35,077 bases of DNA, from contig DAIDUA010000073.1 of NCBI GenBank assembly GCA_027456965.1, positions 1-35,077 on the forward strand, given 5' to 3'. This DNA comes from Alphaproteobacteria bacterium. Lineage in GTDB: Bacteria; Pseudomonadota; Alphaproteobacteria; Micropepsales; Micropepsaceae. Within the stretch, counting starts at the first letter, position 1. Every line of letters starts with the position of its first letter. Position numbers and translations under genes: made by a program. This document shows, piece by piece, positions 6,846 through 14,696 of this stretch. Below the pieces are notes generated by a model. That model was not told where the DNA came from. It did no database searches and saw nothing but the letters and a program-made list of their open reading frames with translations.

Positions 6846-7742
6846 ATGGCGAGGACGCACTTTCAAATGATGATTCCTTTGTTCGGCCGCATGCTGCGCC
6901 ATTCCTTCGTCCCGGCCGGGCACGAAGCCGCCGCCGCGCGCAGCGGCGGTCCAGGGCGGCCTGTCGGACGGCGCGCCAGCGCCTTGCCCTGGACGGGGGC
7001 GAGCACGGTGGCAGACTGGCGCCAGTTCGGGACGGCGATGGGTATTGCCGCGATTGTGGCATCGCTGACGAGCGCGGCAAATGGCGCGACGGCTGCGCGA
7101 GTGATGTCGCCAGGTACGCCTTCAACGATGGATTCGCACCGCGATCCATCTGCCGGATTTGTGGATGAAGCTGCGCGGCGCTTCGGCGTTCCGGCGACAT
7201 TGCTGCACGCCGTCATGCTGGTCGAAAGTGACGGCAATCCCGCAGCAGTGTCGCCCAAAGGCGCCATGGGTCTGATGCAGATCATGCCGAAGACGTGGGC
7301 GGAGCTGCGCGCGCGTTATCACCTGGGCGCCGATCCATTCGATCCTCACGACAACATCGTGTCCGGCGCCGCCTATCTTCGCGAATTGTTCGACCGTTTT
7401 GGCGCAGCGGGTTTTCTTGCTGCTTACAATGCCGGGCCAAAACGCTTCGAAGAATATCTGGCAGGCCTTCGACCGTTGCGCGAGGAGACGACGGATTACC
7501 TTGCAAAATTGCAGATGACGCTTCCCGCTTTGCACATCGCCGCCACGACGAATGCAGCGGTTAACGTGGCGGATTGGCAGCGAGCAGGGTTGTTCGCGTC
7601 ATCACCGGCAGCGCGTCCACGTCCCGTGAACGGCACTTCCAACCAACGGACTGTCACGACATCGACGCCAGTTCTGTTTGCGCTGGCGCCGCAATCGAAC
7701 AGTTTGTTCGTGCACGGCGAACCTTCAGGAGACCCGCCATGA
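6846..7742 (+). CDS. Lytic transglycosylase (SLT domain, VirB1-like)
   Basis: A 298-residue protein that should cleave peptidoglycan in the periplasm to make room for the transfer channel. The SLT domain spans about residues 105-215: the catalytic glutamate in HAVMLVESDGNP (about 125), then KGAMGLMQIMPKTW, GAAYLRELFDRFG and FLAAYNAGP. These are all family hallmarks. A hydrophobic stretch near residues 58-78 (AAIVASLTSAANGATAA in part) may serve for export. The C-terminal 60 residues are low complexity. ATG 6846 has AAGGAG upstream and follows traF by 2 bp, so it belongs to the same operon. Confidence 0.9.
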   Translation: MARTHFQMMIPLFGRMLRHSFVPAGHEAAAARSGGPGRPVGRRASALPWTGASTVADWRQFGTAMGIAAIVASLTSAANGATAARVMSPGTPSTMDSHRDPSAGFVDEAARRFGVPATLLHAVMLVESDGNPAAVSPKGAMGLMQIMPKTWAELRARYHLGADPFDPHDNIVSGAAYLRELFDRFGAAGFLAAYNAGPKRFEEYLAGLRPLREETTDYLAKLQMTLPALHIAATTNAAVNVADWQRAGLFASSPAARPRPVNGTSNQRTVTTSTPVLFALAPQSNSLFVHGEPSGDPP

Positions 7743-7745
7743 GAT

Positions 7746-8009
7746 GTGTCGCACCGCCTCGTGGGCTGTCGCGAGCGAGCGCAGGTTCGGAATGTCGGCG
7801 CAGGAAATTCCGGTACCCAACCAAGCGATGGCGAGATAAAAGCGCCGCCGTCGGTTTGGCGCATCTGGTTGGTTGGATTCATAATTTGGGGCATTGCGGG
7901 GTATTATCCTGCTGGCTCTTCATTCCGAAACACAAACAAATTCAGCACTTCGCGCGCCAGCCGCACTATCCCGCCAGTCGGATTCGGCCATGAAGACACG
8001 CGACGATGA
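7746..8009 (+). CDS. Small membrane peptide, possibly frame-disrupted
   Basis: Between the transglycosylase and the relaxase, one frame encodes a tryptophan-rich membrane segment (PPSVWRIWLVGFIIWGIAGY, nt about 7845-7905) that looks genuine. Its only upstream start is a GTG at 7746 without a ribosome site, and the preceding 30 residues look like noise. Another frame offers ATG 7792 (MSAQEIPVPNQAMAR, stop at 7839). A -1 shift near 7836 would join this to the membrane segment. So the gene may be an intact small protein of unclear start or a frameshifted remnant. It would overlap the relaxase start. Confidence 0.35.
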   Translation: MSHRLVGCRERAQVRNVGAGNSGTQPSDGEIKAPPSVWRIWLVGFIIWGIAGYYPAGSSFRNTNKFSTSRASRTIPPVGFGHEDTRR

Positions 8010-9717
8010 CCTGCGCGTTCGTCCCGGCCGTATCCGCGACAAGAGTTTTGTCGGCCAAGTGATGCGGGCGGCGAAGAAGGCCGGCCATGTCGGCAAGCAT
8101 TTTGGCGGCGGCAGGACCGGCGCCACGCGATCCCAGTTCGGCCGCGGCCGCTGTGCCGCGTTGTTGCTGTCCATGCGTTCCCCCTCCCGCCGCGTCGTGG
8201 TGAAGGCACGCGTGGTCCGCCATCACGGTACCCGTTTCCGTTCGGCACCCCTTACCAGACACTTGACCTATCTCAAGCGCGAGGGCGTCACCCGCGACGG
8301 CAATGATGCCCACATGTTCGATGCGAACTCGGATGCCGTCGACGAGCTGGAATTCGCCGAGCGCTGCCAGGATGACCGGCACCATTTTCGGTTCATCATC
8401 TCCCCGGAAGACGCCGCAAAGATGGACGGTCTGCGCGCCTTCACGCGCGAATTGATGGTCGATGCGGAACGCGATCTGGGAACCAAGCTCGATTGGGTCG
8501 CTGTCGATCACTGGAACACTGACAATCCGCACATCCATATCCTGGTCCGAGGCCGCGCCGATGACGGCAAGGATCTCGTCATCAGCCGCGACTATATCAG
8601 TCGCGGTCTGCGCGCCCGCGCGTCCGAGCGCCTGACACTTGAACTCGGCCTACGCAACGAATTGGACGTTCGATCCGCCCTGGAAAAGGACGTCGAGGCG
8701 GAACGCTGGACGGACCTCGACCGGGCTCTGCGCAACGTCGCCGACGATGGCGGTGGTCTTGCAGACGTTCGGCCAAGCGTGACAGGCGAAGACCCGGAGC
8801 TGCGTCTGCTTCTGCTTGGCCGCGCCGCGAAGCTTGACCATCTTGGCCTTGCTGAACAGATCGCGCCGGGTTGCTGGACCCTGAAGCCCAATTTGGAGCA
8901 GACGCTACGTGAGCTCTCCATCCGCGGCGATATCATCAAGACCATGCACCGCGCGATGAGTGGCACCGGGCGTGAACCAGACGTTTCCGGCTTCGCCTTG
9001 CACGGCGACACAACCGCCGAGCCTGTGCTCGGCCGGCTTGTCAAGCGAGGGCTGCAGGACGAATTGAATGGCTCGGCCTACGCCGTCATCGAGGGTGTCG
9101 ACGGGCGTACCCATCATGTGATGTTCTCCAATCTCGAGATAACGGGCGACGCCAAACCCGGTACCGTTGTCGAAACACGCGCTTATGACGACGCCAAGGG
9201 TCGCAAGCAGGTTGCGCTTGCTGTCCGGTCCGACTTCACAATCGAGGCACAAATAACGGCACGCGGCGCAACCTGGATCGATCGGCAACTTCTCGCGCAA
9301 GAACCTTTCAGTAGTCGGGGTTTTGGCAGAGAAGTCCGCGCGGCGATGGATCGGCGCGCCGATCACCTCATCGCTGAGGGATTAGCCCAACGGCAAGGTC
9401 AGCGGATCGTCTTCGCGCGCGATCTTCTCAGCACGCTGCGACGGCGAGAGCTGGAGGAAGCGGCAGCAAAACTTTCGCTCGACACGGGCCTCGCCCATCG
9501 CCCATCCGCCGAAGGCGAACATGTGGGCGGCATCTATCGTCAGCGCGTGCCACTTTCATCCGGCCGCTTTGCCATGATCGACAATGGACTGGGCTTCCAA
9601 CTCGTGCCCTGGCGACCAACCTTAGAGCAACAACTCGGGCGACAGGTCTCGGGCGTTATGTCTTCTGGCGGCACGGTCGATTGGAGTTTTGGACGGAAAC
9701 GCGGACTGGGTGTCTGA
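7990..9717 (+). CDS. rlxS: VirD2-like relaxase with DUF3363 domain (RlxS)
   Basis: A 575-residue relaxase that should nick the element at oriT and pilot the strand into the recipient. The N-terminal relaxase domain shows a candidate nicking tyrosine in HLTYLKREGV (about residue 91) and the metal-binding histidines in DHWNTDNPHIHILVRG (about 171-186). The rest is the DUF3363 region typical of alphaproteobacterial ICE relaxases, ending WSFGRKRGLGV. ATG 7990 (MKTRDDDLRVRPGRIRDKSF) fits the family; the ORF track extends further to 7894 without support. The ribosome site is weak, consistent with coupling to the upstream reading frame. Confidence 0.9.
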   Translation: MKTRDDDLRVRPGRIRDKSFVGQVMRAAKKAGHVGKHFGGGRTGATRSQFGRGRCAALLLSMRSPSRRVVVKARVVRHHGTRFRSAPLTRHLTYLKREGVTRDGNDAHMFDANSDAVDELEFAERCQDDRHHFRFIISPEDAAKMDGLRAFTRELMVDAERDLGTKLDWVAVDHWNTDNPHIHILVRGRADDGKDLVISRDYISRGLRARASERLTLELGLRNELDVRSALEKDVEAERWTDLDRALRNVADDGGGLADVRPSVTGEDPELRLLLLGRAAKLDHLGLAEQIAPGCWTLKPNLEQTLRELSIRGDIIKTMHRAMSGTGREPDVSGFALHGDTTAEPVLGRLVKRGLQDELNGSAYAVIEGVDGRTHHVMFSNLEITGDAKPGTVVETRAYDDAKGRKQVALAVRSDFTIEAQITARGATWIDRQLLAQEPFSSRGFGREVRAAMDRRADHLIAEGLAQRQGQRIVFARDLLSTLRRRELEEAAAKLSLDTGLAHRPSAEGEHVGGIYRQRVPLSSGRFAMIDNGLGFQLVPWRPTLEQQLGRQVSGVMSSGGTVDWSFGRKRGLGV

Positions 9718-9941
9718 TTGTTATCGAAGCGCAGAATTGGATCGATGTTGTAGCGGAAGGGCTGGATATGGTGCCGCCGAGATTGAGCGGCTGCACATCA
9801 TACTATCCTTAAAGCAGTTAGCGGATCGCTCCCTACGGTCTATGGCAAGTCCGCGCCCTTTTGTTACCAGTCGCGATCGCAGCTGCAAATGGCCGCTTTA
9901 GAAAGTGGACACTATGATCCTTCCATCTAATCCGAGCCGCT

Positions 9942-10904
9942 TTAGCGCTCCTTTCGCGGCGCAGCGAGGAACGAAACGATCTCGCGCTGCACGTCCTTGT
10001 AGTCCTCGACCAGGGCATGACCGCCCGTCGGATAGATCACGGCCCGACCATCGGGCACGCCGGCGGCAATGAACTTTGCCCGATCAGCCCCGAACGCGTC
10101 GTCTACCGCGCTGATTGTCAGGACCGGGCATGAAATCTTCCCGAGGTCATAAGGCTCTGGAATCGTGGCGCTCCTTATGTCGAACTCCATTCCCTTCGTC
10201 CGCGGGCTTACCGGCAGAAGGTGTTCCAGAATTTTCTGCACCCGCGCCTTCTCGCTCGACTCGGCCGCGCGAACGACGGCCGGGTCCGTGCCCAGAATCA
10301 CCCTGGTCATCGCGGCAGGCAATATCGGCAAGAGCTTGATCGTCGCCCAAGCGACGAAGTCGGAACCGAACATTGCCCGAACGAAGGCCATGCGGGCACT
10401 GTTCCTTTGCTGCGGCATATAGGGCGCTGGAACGAGAAGCACCAATGCGTGACACCGGTTTGGGTGGCGAATCGCGAACTGCAATGCCGACCACTCGCCG
10501 GCGGAGATGGAGACGACGTCCACCTTTTGGACACGGAGGCGGTCCAGCAGGTCTGCATACGCGTCGGCCTGCTTGGCATTCGTCAGGTTGGCCGGCGATG
10601 CCGATCTCAGATAGCCGAATCGCGACGGAGCGATCAGCCGGTATCCGTAGGGGCCCAAAGGCCCGATCAAATCGAGACTCTGATCGAAGCCGCCGCCGGC
10701 ACCGTGGATCACCAGGACCGGCTCCCCGTGTCCCCGCAATGCATATTCCATGTCCCCGAAAGGCGTGGAGATCGTCTGGCTTCGGCCCACAAGGCACGCG
10801 TGCGCGCGCGACAAGTCGCGCAAGAACAGCACGTAGATCGCAACAGCAGCGATCGACAGGAAGGCGATAAAAATCATCAGGCTTTTACGTATGAGACCAC
10901 TCAC
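9942..10904 (-). CDS. Membrane-anchored alpha/beta hydrolase
   Basis: A 320-residue alpha/beta-fold hydrolase with an N-terminal membrane helix (about residues 7-27). The catalytic domain therefore probably lies in the periplasm. Visible elements are the oxyanion region GEPVLVIHGAGGGFDQS (about 60-76), the nucleophile elbow SISAGEW (Ser about 133), the acid in SAVDDAFG and the histidine in GGHALVED. The elbow is S-x-S-x-G rather than the usual G-x-S-x-G. Substrate cannot be inferred. It sits on the minus strand between rlxS and the adhesin, an accessory insertion in a conserved transfer cluster. Confidence 0.85.
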   Translation of the reverse strand: MSGLIRKSLMIFIAFLSIAAVAIYVLFLRDLSRAHACLVGRSQTISTPFGDMEYALRGHGEPVLVIHGAGGGFDQSLDLIGPLGPYGYRLIAPSRFGYLRSASPANLTNAKQADAYADLLDRLRVQKVDVVSISAGEWSALQFAIRHPNRCHALVLLVPAPYMPQQRNSARMAFVRAMFGSDFVAWATIKLLPILPAAMTRVILGTDPAVVRAAESSEKARVQKILEHLLPVSPRTKGMEFDIRSATIPEPYDLGKISCPVLTISAVDDAFGADRAKFIAAGVPDGRAVIYPTGGHALVEDYKDVQREIVSFLAAPRKER

Positions 10905-11193
10905 TGGCCAAGTGGTCTATAAGGCGCCGCGCCTCGACATATCATTGATATGTGTCAACGGGAGGACTTCATGCCCGTCGCCGCCGGCCAAAATGCATGC
11001 CGCCAAAATGCCGATGTTTCACGCGGAAGCGCTCCAAACCACGAATAGGGCCGCAAACGCGCGCAGGGACAAGTCTTCGCGCGAGGCTATAATCAATATC
11101 TCAAAACAACATCAGAGGCTGTTGCATACGAGCAAATGGCGCTCCTTTTTATCGTCTCCACTGGTGGCCCGTGAGGCAATGAGGAGACCAAAG
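10905..11193. other. Divergent intergenic region, hydrolase/adhesin
   Basis: This 289-bp region separates the divergent hydrolase and adhesin genes. It must contain both promoters, and it holds the palindrome at 10937-10953. The long adhesin ORF in the track runs back through it to 10891, but that part has no signal-like or adhesin-like sequence and is not counted as coding. Confidence 0.5.
10937..10953. promoter_or_regulatory. Palindrome between hydrolase and adhesin genes
   Basis: ACATATC-ATT-GATATGT is a perfect 7+3+7 inverted repeat, 33 bp upstream of the hydrolase start. AT-rich palindromes in a divergent promoter region are typical operator sites. The regulator is unknown. Confidence 0.5.
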
Positions 11194-14100
11194 ATGAGCA
11201 ACATTCGAAAGCGGACCAAGATCACATATCTGCTTCGTAGATTGCTGAAGCTTGGCGCGAGCAGACCGTTGCTACATCCAGGGTCGCGTACAAATGACAA
11301 CGTCTTCGCGCAAGTCGCGATCGCAGACAACCCGAAACGAAGTAACCGCAGAGCCGCGCTTCTGAGGTCGCTGACTGTTTCGGTCGCGTTCTTGATCCTT
11401 GTGCGGCCCGGGGCCGCCGACGCTCAAGCGGACGGAGGCGAGGGAGGGCCTGGCGACCCCCTTATTTGGATCGACGCGAATGCGACCGATCTCGGTGCCA
11501 AGGCGGACGCACCTGAGTCGATCGCGATCGGTGCTCAATCCGATGTCATCTATACCGGCACCAATTCCATTGCACTGGGCTATAATACCAATGTCTCGGC
11601 AGCAAACTCTGTCGCGATTGGGGCGAATGCCACCGCCACTCGCGGCGCACAGACCTACACCGATCCGTTTTCCGGGGTTACCGTCAGCTCGGCCGGAGAG
11701 GTCTCCTTTGGAAGTCTCGGCGCAGAACGCCAGCTCACCAACGTGGCGCCAGGATCAGCTGCAACCGACGCTGCTACCGTCGGTCAACTTGAAAGCGCTG
11801 TCGGCGGCATCCTTTCGCAGGCGAATACCTATGCCGACAACGCGACCTCGGGGATATTGGGTTCTGCGGAGTCCTACGCCAACGGTATCGGGTCCTCAGC
11901 TCTGACATCGGCAACCAACTACGCAAACAGCGTAGGTTCTTCGACTCTGAGTTCGGCAAATAGCTATACGAACTCGTCGAGCGCAGCGGCCCTGAGCGCC
12001 GCTCGCACCTATGCCGATGGCGTGGGTTCCTCGACGCTCACTTCGGCGAACAACTATGCCGACACATCGAGCGCAGCGGCGTTAACCGCTGCGAAAACCT
12101 ACGCCGTCGGCATCGGCTCTTCAACCCTGACTTCAGCCAATAATTTTGCGACAAGTTACGCCAATGGCGTCGGATACTCAACACTGACCTCGGCCAACAA
12201 CTATACTGACGCATCGAGCGCATCGGCGTTGGGTGTGGCAAAAACCTACGCCGATGGCGTCAGTTCCTCGACTCTGACTTCAGCCACCAACTTTGCGACC
12301 ACTTACGCCAATCACGTTGGCACTTCGACACTCACCGCGGCCAATAACTATACCGACGCGTCGAGCGCATCGACGTTGGGTGCGGAAAAAACCTACGCCA
12401 ATGGCGTCGGCGCTTCGACGCTCACCGCGGCAAACAATTATACGGACACATCGACCGCAGCGGTGTTAGCCACAGCGAAGACCTACGCGGATGGTGTCGG
12501 CTCATCGACGCTAACGTCAGCCAACAACTTCGCGACGTCCTCTGCCAACAGCGTCGGGGCCGCGACGCTCACGTCCGCAAACAATTATACGGACGTATCG
12601 AGCGCAGCCACGCTGGGCGCTGTCAAAACCTACGCGGATGGCATCGGCGCGGCGACTCTGACCTCGGCGAATAGTTTTACAACCACCTATGCCAATGGCG
12701 TTGGCGTTTCGACGCTAACGTCAGCCAACAACTATACCGACGCCGCAAGCGCATCGACATTGGCTGCAGCGAACACATACGCGGACGGTGTCGGAGCGTC
12801 GACTCTGACTGCGGCAAACAATTTTGCGACCAGCTATGCCAATGGCGTGGGTTCTTCAACGCTGACCGCGGCGAACAATTATACCGGCGCATCGAATGCC
12901 TCGACATTGGGCACGGCTGAAGGCTATGCGGACGGCGTCGGCTCATCGACATTGGCTGCAGCGAACACATATGCGGACGGTGTCGGGGCGGCGACCCTGA
13001 CCGCGGCAAATAATTTTGCAATGACCTATGCCGATGGCGTTGGGGCTTCGACGCTCACCTCCGCGAACAATTATACTGAAACATCGAACGCGGCGACGCT
13101 GGCCGCTGCCAAGACCTATGCGGACAGCGTTGGCGCATCGACATTGGCTGCGACGAACACCTACGCGGACGGCGTCGGGGCGTCAACCCTGACGGCGGCA
13201 ACCAATTTTGCAACGACCTACGCCGATGGCGTTGGAGCTTCGACACTCACCTCCGCGAACAACTACACCGACGCCTCGAGTACTGCGACGCTTGCTTCGG
13301 CCAACGGCTATGCCGACGCGTCGAGCGCTTCCACCCTGGTCGCCGCCAAGACCTACGCCGATGGGGTGAGTGCGACGACGCTCTATTCAGCGAACGTCTA
13401 TACAGATGCCATGGGCGCCACCACCCTCAGTTCCGCGGAGTTCTATACCGATACGAAGACAACCTATTTTGCCGCCAACTCAACCCTTGCGCCTGCCCAA
13501 GCCTCAAGCCTGGAGGCTATCGCGGTGGGTGGTGGTTCGATCGCATTGGCGCCCAATGCCGTCGCGGTTGGCTCCAACGCACAGGCCACCGGTGCCAGTG
13601 CTATCGCGATCGGCGTGAACGCGCTGGCAACGGATTATTCTGTCGCAGTCGGCAATACCGCCCTGGCCGGAAGCGGCGGAACGGCGCTCGGGGATTTTGC
13701 CACGGCTACGGGCAGCGGCTCCTTCGCTGGCGGCTACGGCGCGACTGTCCTTGTGACGGGCGGCGTCGCGCTCGGCCAGAACTCAAGCGTGACGCAGGTC
13801 AATTCTGTGGCCATCGGCGCAGATTCCACAGCCGGTCGCGGCGCACAGACCAATTACATCGACGCGATTTCGGGTGCCATGGCGAGTTCCGCTGGGGAAG
13901 TATCGGTCGGAAGCATCGGCGCGGAACGGCAGATCACCAATGTCGCAGCCGGCTCATCCCCCACCGATGCGGCCAATGTCGGCCAGGTACAGAGCGCCGA
14001 AGTACAAGCCGTGAACCTTTCCGAAAGCTACACCAACGCAACGGCAGGATCGCTCGTCTCCATGCTGAACAGTTACGGCTACAACACCTCTCCATCGAAC

Positions 14101-14673
14101 GGATCCAATTCCGTGGCGGTTGGTTCGGGGGCTGCCGCGACCGGTAACGATTCTGCGGCTCTGGGCAGCAACAGTTCTGCAACGGCTGACAATTCGGTGG
14201 CCATCGGTGCGGGCTCGACAGCGACACGCGGCTCGCAGACAAACTATAAAGACCCCATATCTGGAAAGACCACGAGCTCGGTTGGAGAAGTGTCCGTCGG
14301 CAGTGACGGAGCCGATCGGCAGATCACCAATGTCGCCCCCGGCACAGCGCCAACGGACGCGGCCAATGTCGGGCAGGTCCAGGCAGCGATCAGCCAGGCC
14401 GAAGGCTATACGGACACGCTGTTCGGCAAGGCATCGAGACAAACTTGGAGTGTCGCGGCGGCAGCGGCAGCGCTGGCCAATCTCCCCCAGGCGCCCAATC
14501 CCGGACAATCCATGATCGGCATGTCTTTCGGCTCATCGAGAGGCGAAGTCGGCTTCGCGGCCGGAGCCTCTTATTACACGCCCGACAACGGCATGATCAT
14601 TAAAGCCTCGGCCAGCTACAGCGCCGAGAGCGGCATGAGCGGCGGTATGGGCGTCGGCTTCATTCTAAACTAA
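11194..14673 (+). CDS. YadA-like trimeric autotransporter adhesin
   Basis: A 1159-residue surface adhesin. A long basic N-region and hydrophobic core (LRSLTVSVAFLILV, about 57-70) form an extended signal ending ADAQA. Head repeats follow (SIAIGAQSDV, SVAIGANATATRG) with a neck ERQLTNVAPGSAATDAATVG. Next comes a 553-residue coiled-coil stalk (residues about 205-757), then more heads (AVAVGSNAQATGASAIAIG) with two more necks. The C-terminal anchor begins near ASRQTWSVAAAAAAL and supplies the strands of the trimeric 12-strand outer-membrane barrel. ATG 11194 has GAGGAGACCAAAG upstream. It ends 23 bp before traG with no terminator between them, so read-through into the transfer genes is likely. 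Such adhesins bind host or cell surfaces; a role in mating contact is inference. Confidence 0.92.
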   Translation: MSNIRKRTKITYLLRRLLKLGASRPLLHPGSRTNDNVFAQVAIADNPKRSNRRAALLRSLTVSVAFLILVRPGAADAQADGGEGGPGDPLIWIDANATDLGAKADAPESIAIGAQSDVIYTGTNSIALGYNTNVSAANSVAIGANATATRGAQTYTDPFSGVTVSSAGEVSFGSLGAERQLTNVAPGSAATDAATVGQLESAVGGILSQANTYADNATSGILGSAESYANGIGSSALTSATNYANSVGSSTLSSANSYTNSSSAAALSAARTYADGVGSSTLTSANNYADTSSAAALTAAKTYAVGIGSSTLTSANNFATSYANGVGYSTLTSANNYTDASSASALGVAKTYADGVSSSTLTSATNFATTYANHVGTSTLTAANNYTDASSASTLGAEKTYANGVGASTLTAANNYTDTSTAAVLATAKTYADGVGSSTLTSANNFATSSANSVGAATLTSANNYTDVSSAATLGAVKTYADGIGAATLTSANSFTTTYANGVGVSTLTSANNYTDAASASTLAAANTYADGVGASTLTAANNFATSYANGVGSSTLTAANNYTGASNASTLGTAEGYADGVGSSTLAAANTYADGVGAATLTAANNFAMTYADGVGASTLTSANNYTETSNAATLAAAKTYADSVGASTLAATNTYADGVGASTLTAATNFATTYADGVGASTLTSANNYTDASSTATLASANGYADASSASTLVAAKTYADGVSATTLYSANVYTDAMGATTLSSAEFYTDTKTTYFAANSTLAPAQASSLEAIAVGGGSIALAPNAVAVGSNAQATGASAIAIGVNALATDYSVAVGNTALAGSGGTALGDFATATGSGSFAGGYGATVLVTGGVALGQNSSVTQVNSVAIGADSTAGRGAQTNYIDAISGAMASSAGEVSVGSIGAERQITNVAAGSSPTDAANVGQVQSAEVQAVNLSESYTNATAGSLVSMLNSYGYNTSPSNGSNSVAVGSGAAATGNDSAALGSNSSATADNSVAIGAGSTATRGSQTNYKDPISGKTTSSVGEVSVGSDGADRQITNVAPGTAPTDAANVGQVQAAISQAEGYTDTLFGKASRQTWSVAAAAAALANLPQAPNPGQSMIGMSFGSSRGEVGFAAGASYYTPDNGMIIKASASYSAESGMSGGMGVGFILN
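11806..13464 (+). repeat. Adhesin stalk: 35 tandem 15/19-residue repeats
   Basis: The region translates into 35 consecutive units of the type STLTSANNYTDASSA / STLAAANTYADGVGA. I count 28 units of 15 residues and 7 of 19 residues (units 8, 11, 16, 19, 22, 26 and 30). The longer ones carry an F-A-T-x-Y-A-N/D insertion (STLTSANNFATSYANGVGY). The total is 553 residues or 1659 nt. Fifteen-residue repeats form right-handed coiled coils in the YadA stalk. At DNA level the copies have diverged at synonymous sites, so recent slippage is not obvious. Confidence 0.9.
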
Positions 14674-14696
14674 TTCCACGTGGAGGCACCTTCGCC

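Noticed and set aside
9718-9941. Possible insertion-sequence remnant between rlxS and the hydrolase
   Set aside because: AAAGTGGACAC near 9900 recalls sequences seen near some IS ends, but no inverted repeats, target duplication or transposase fragment could be identified.
11806-13464. Regular repeats that could suggest a CRISPR array or satellite
   Set aside because: The repeats are in frame, degenerate at synonymous positions, have no unique spacers and encode a coiled-coil stalk.
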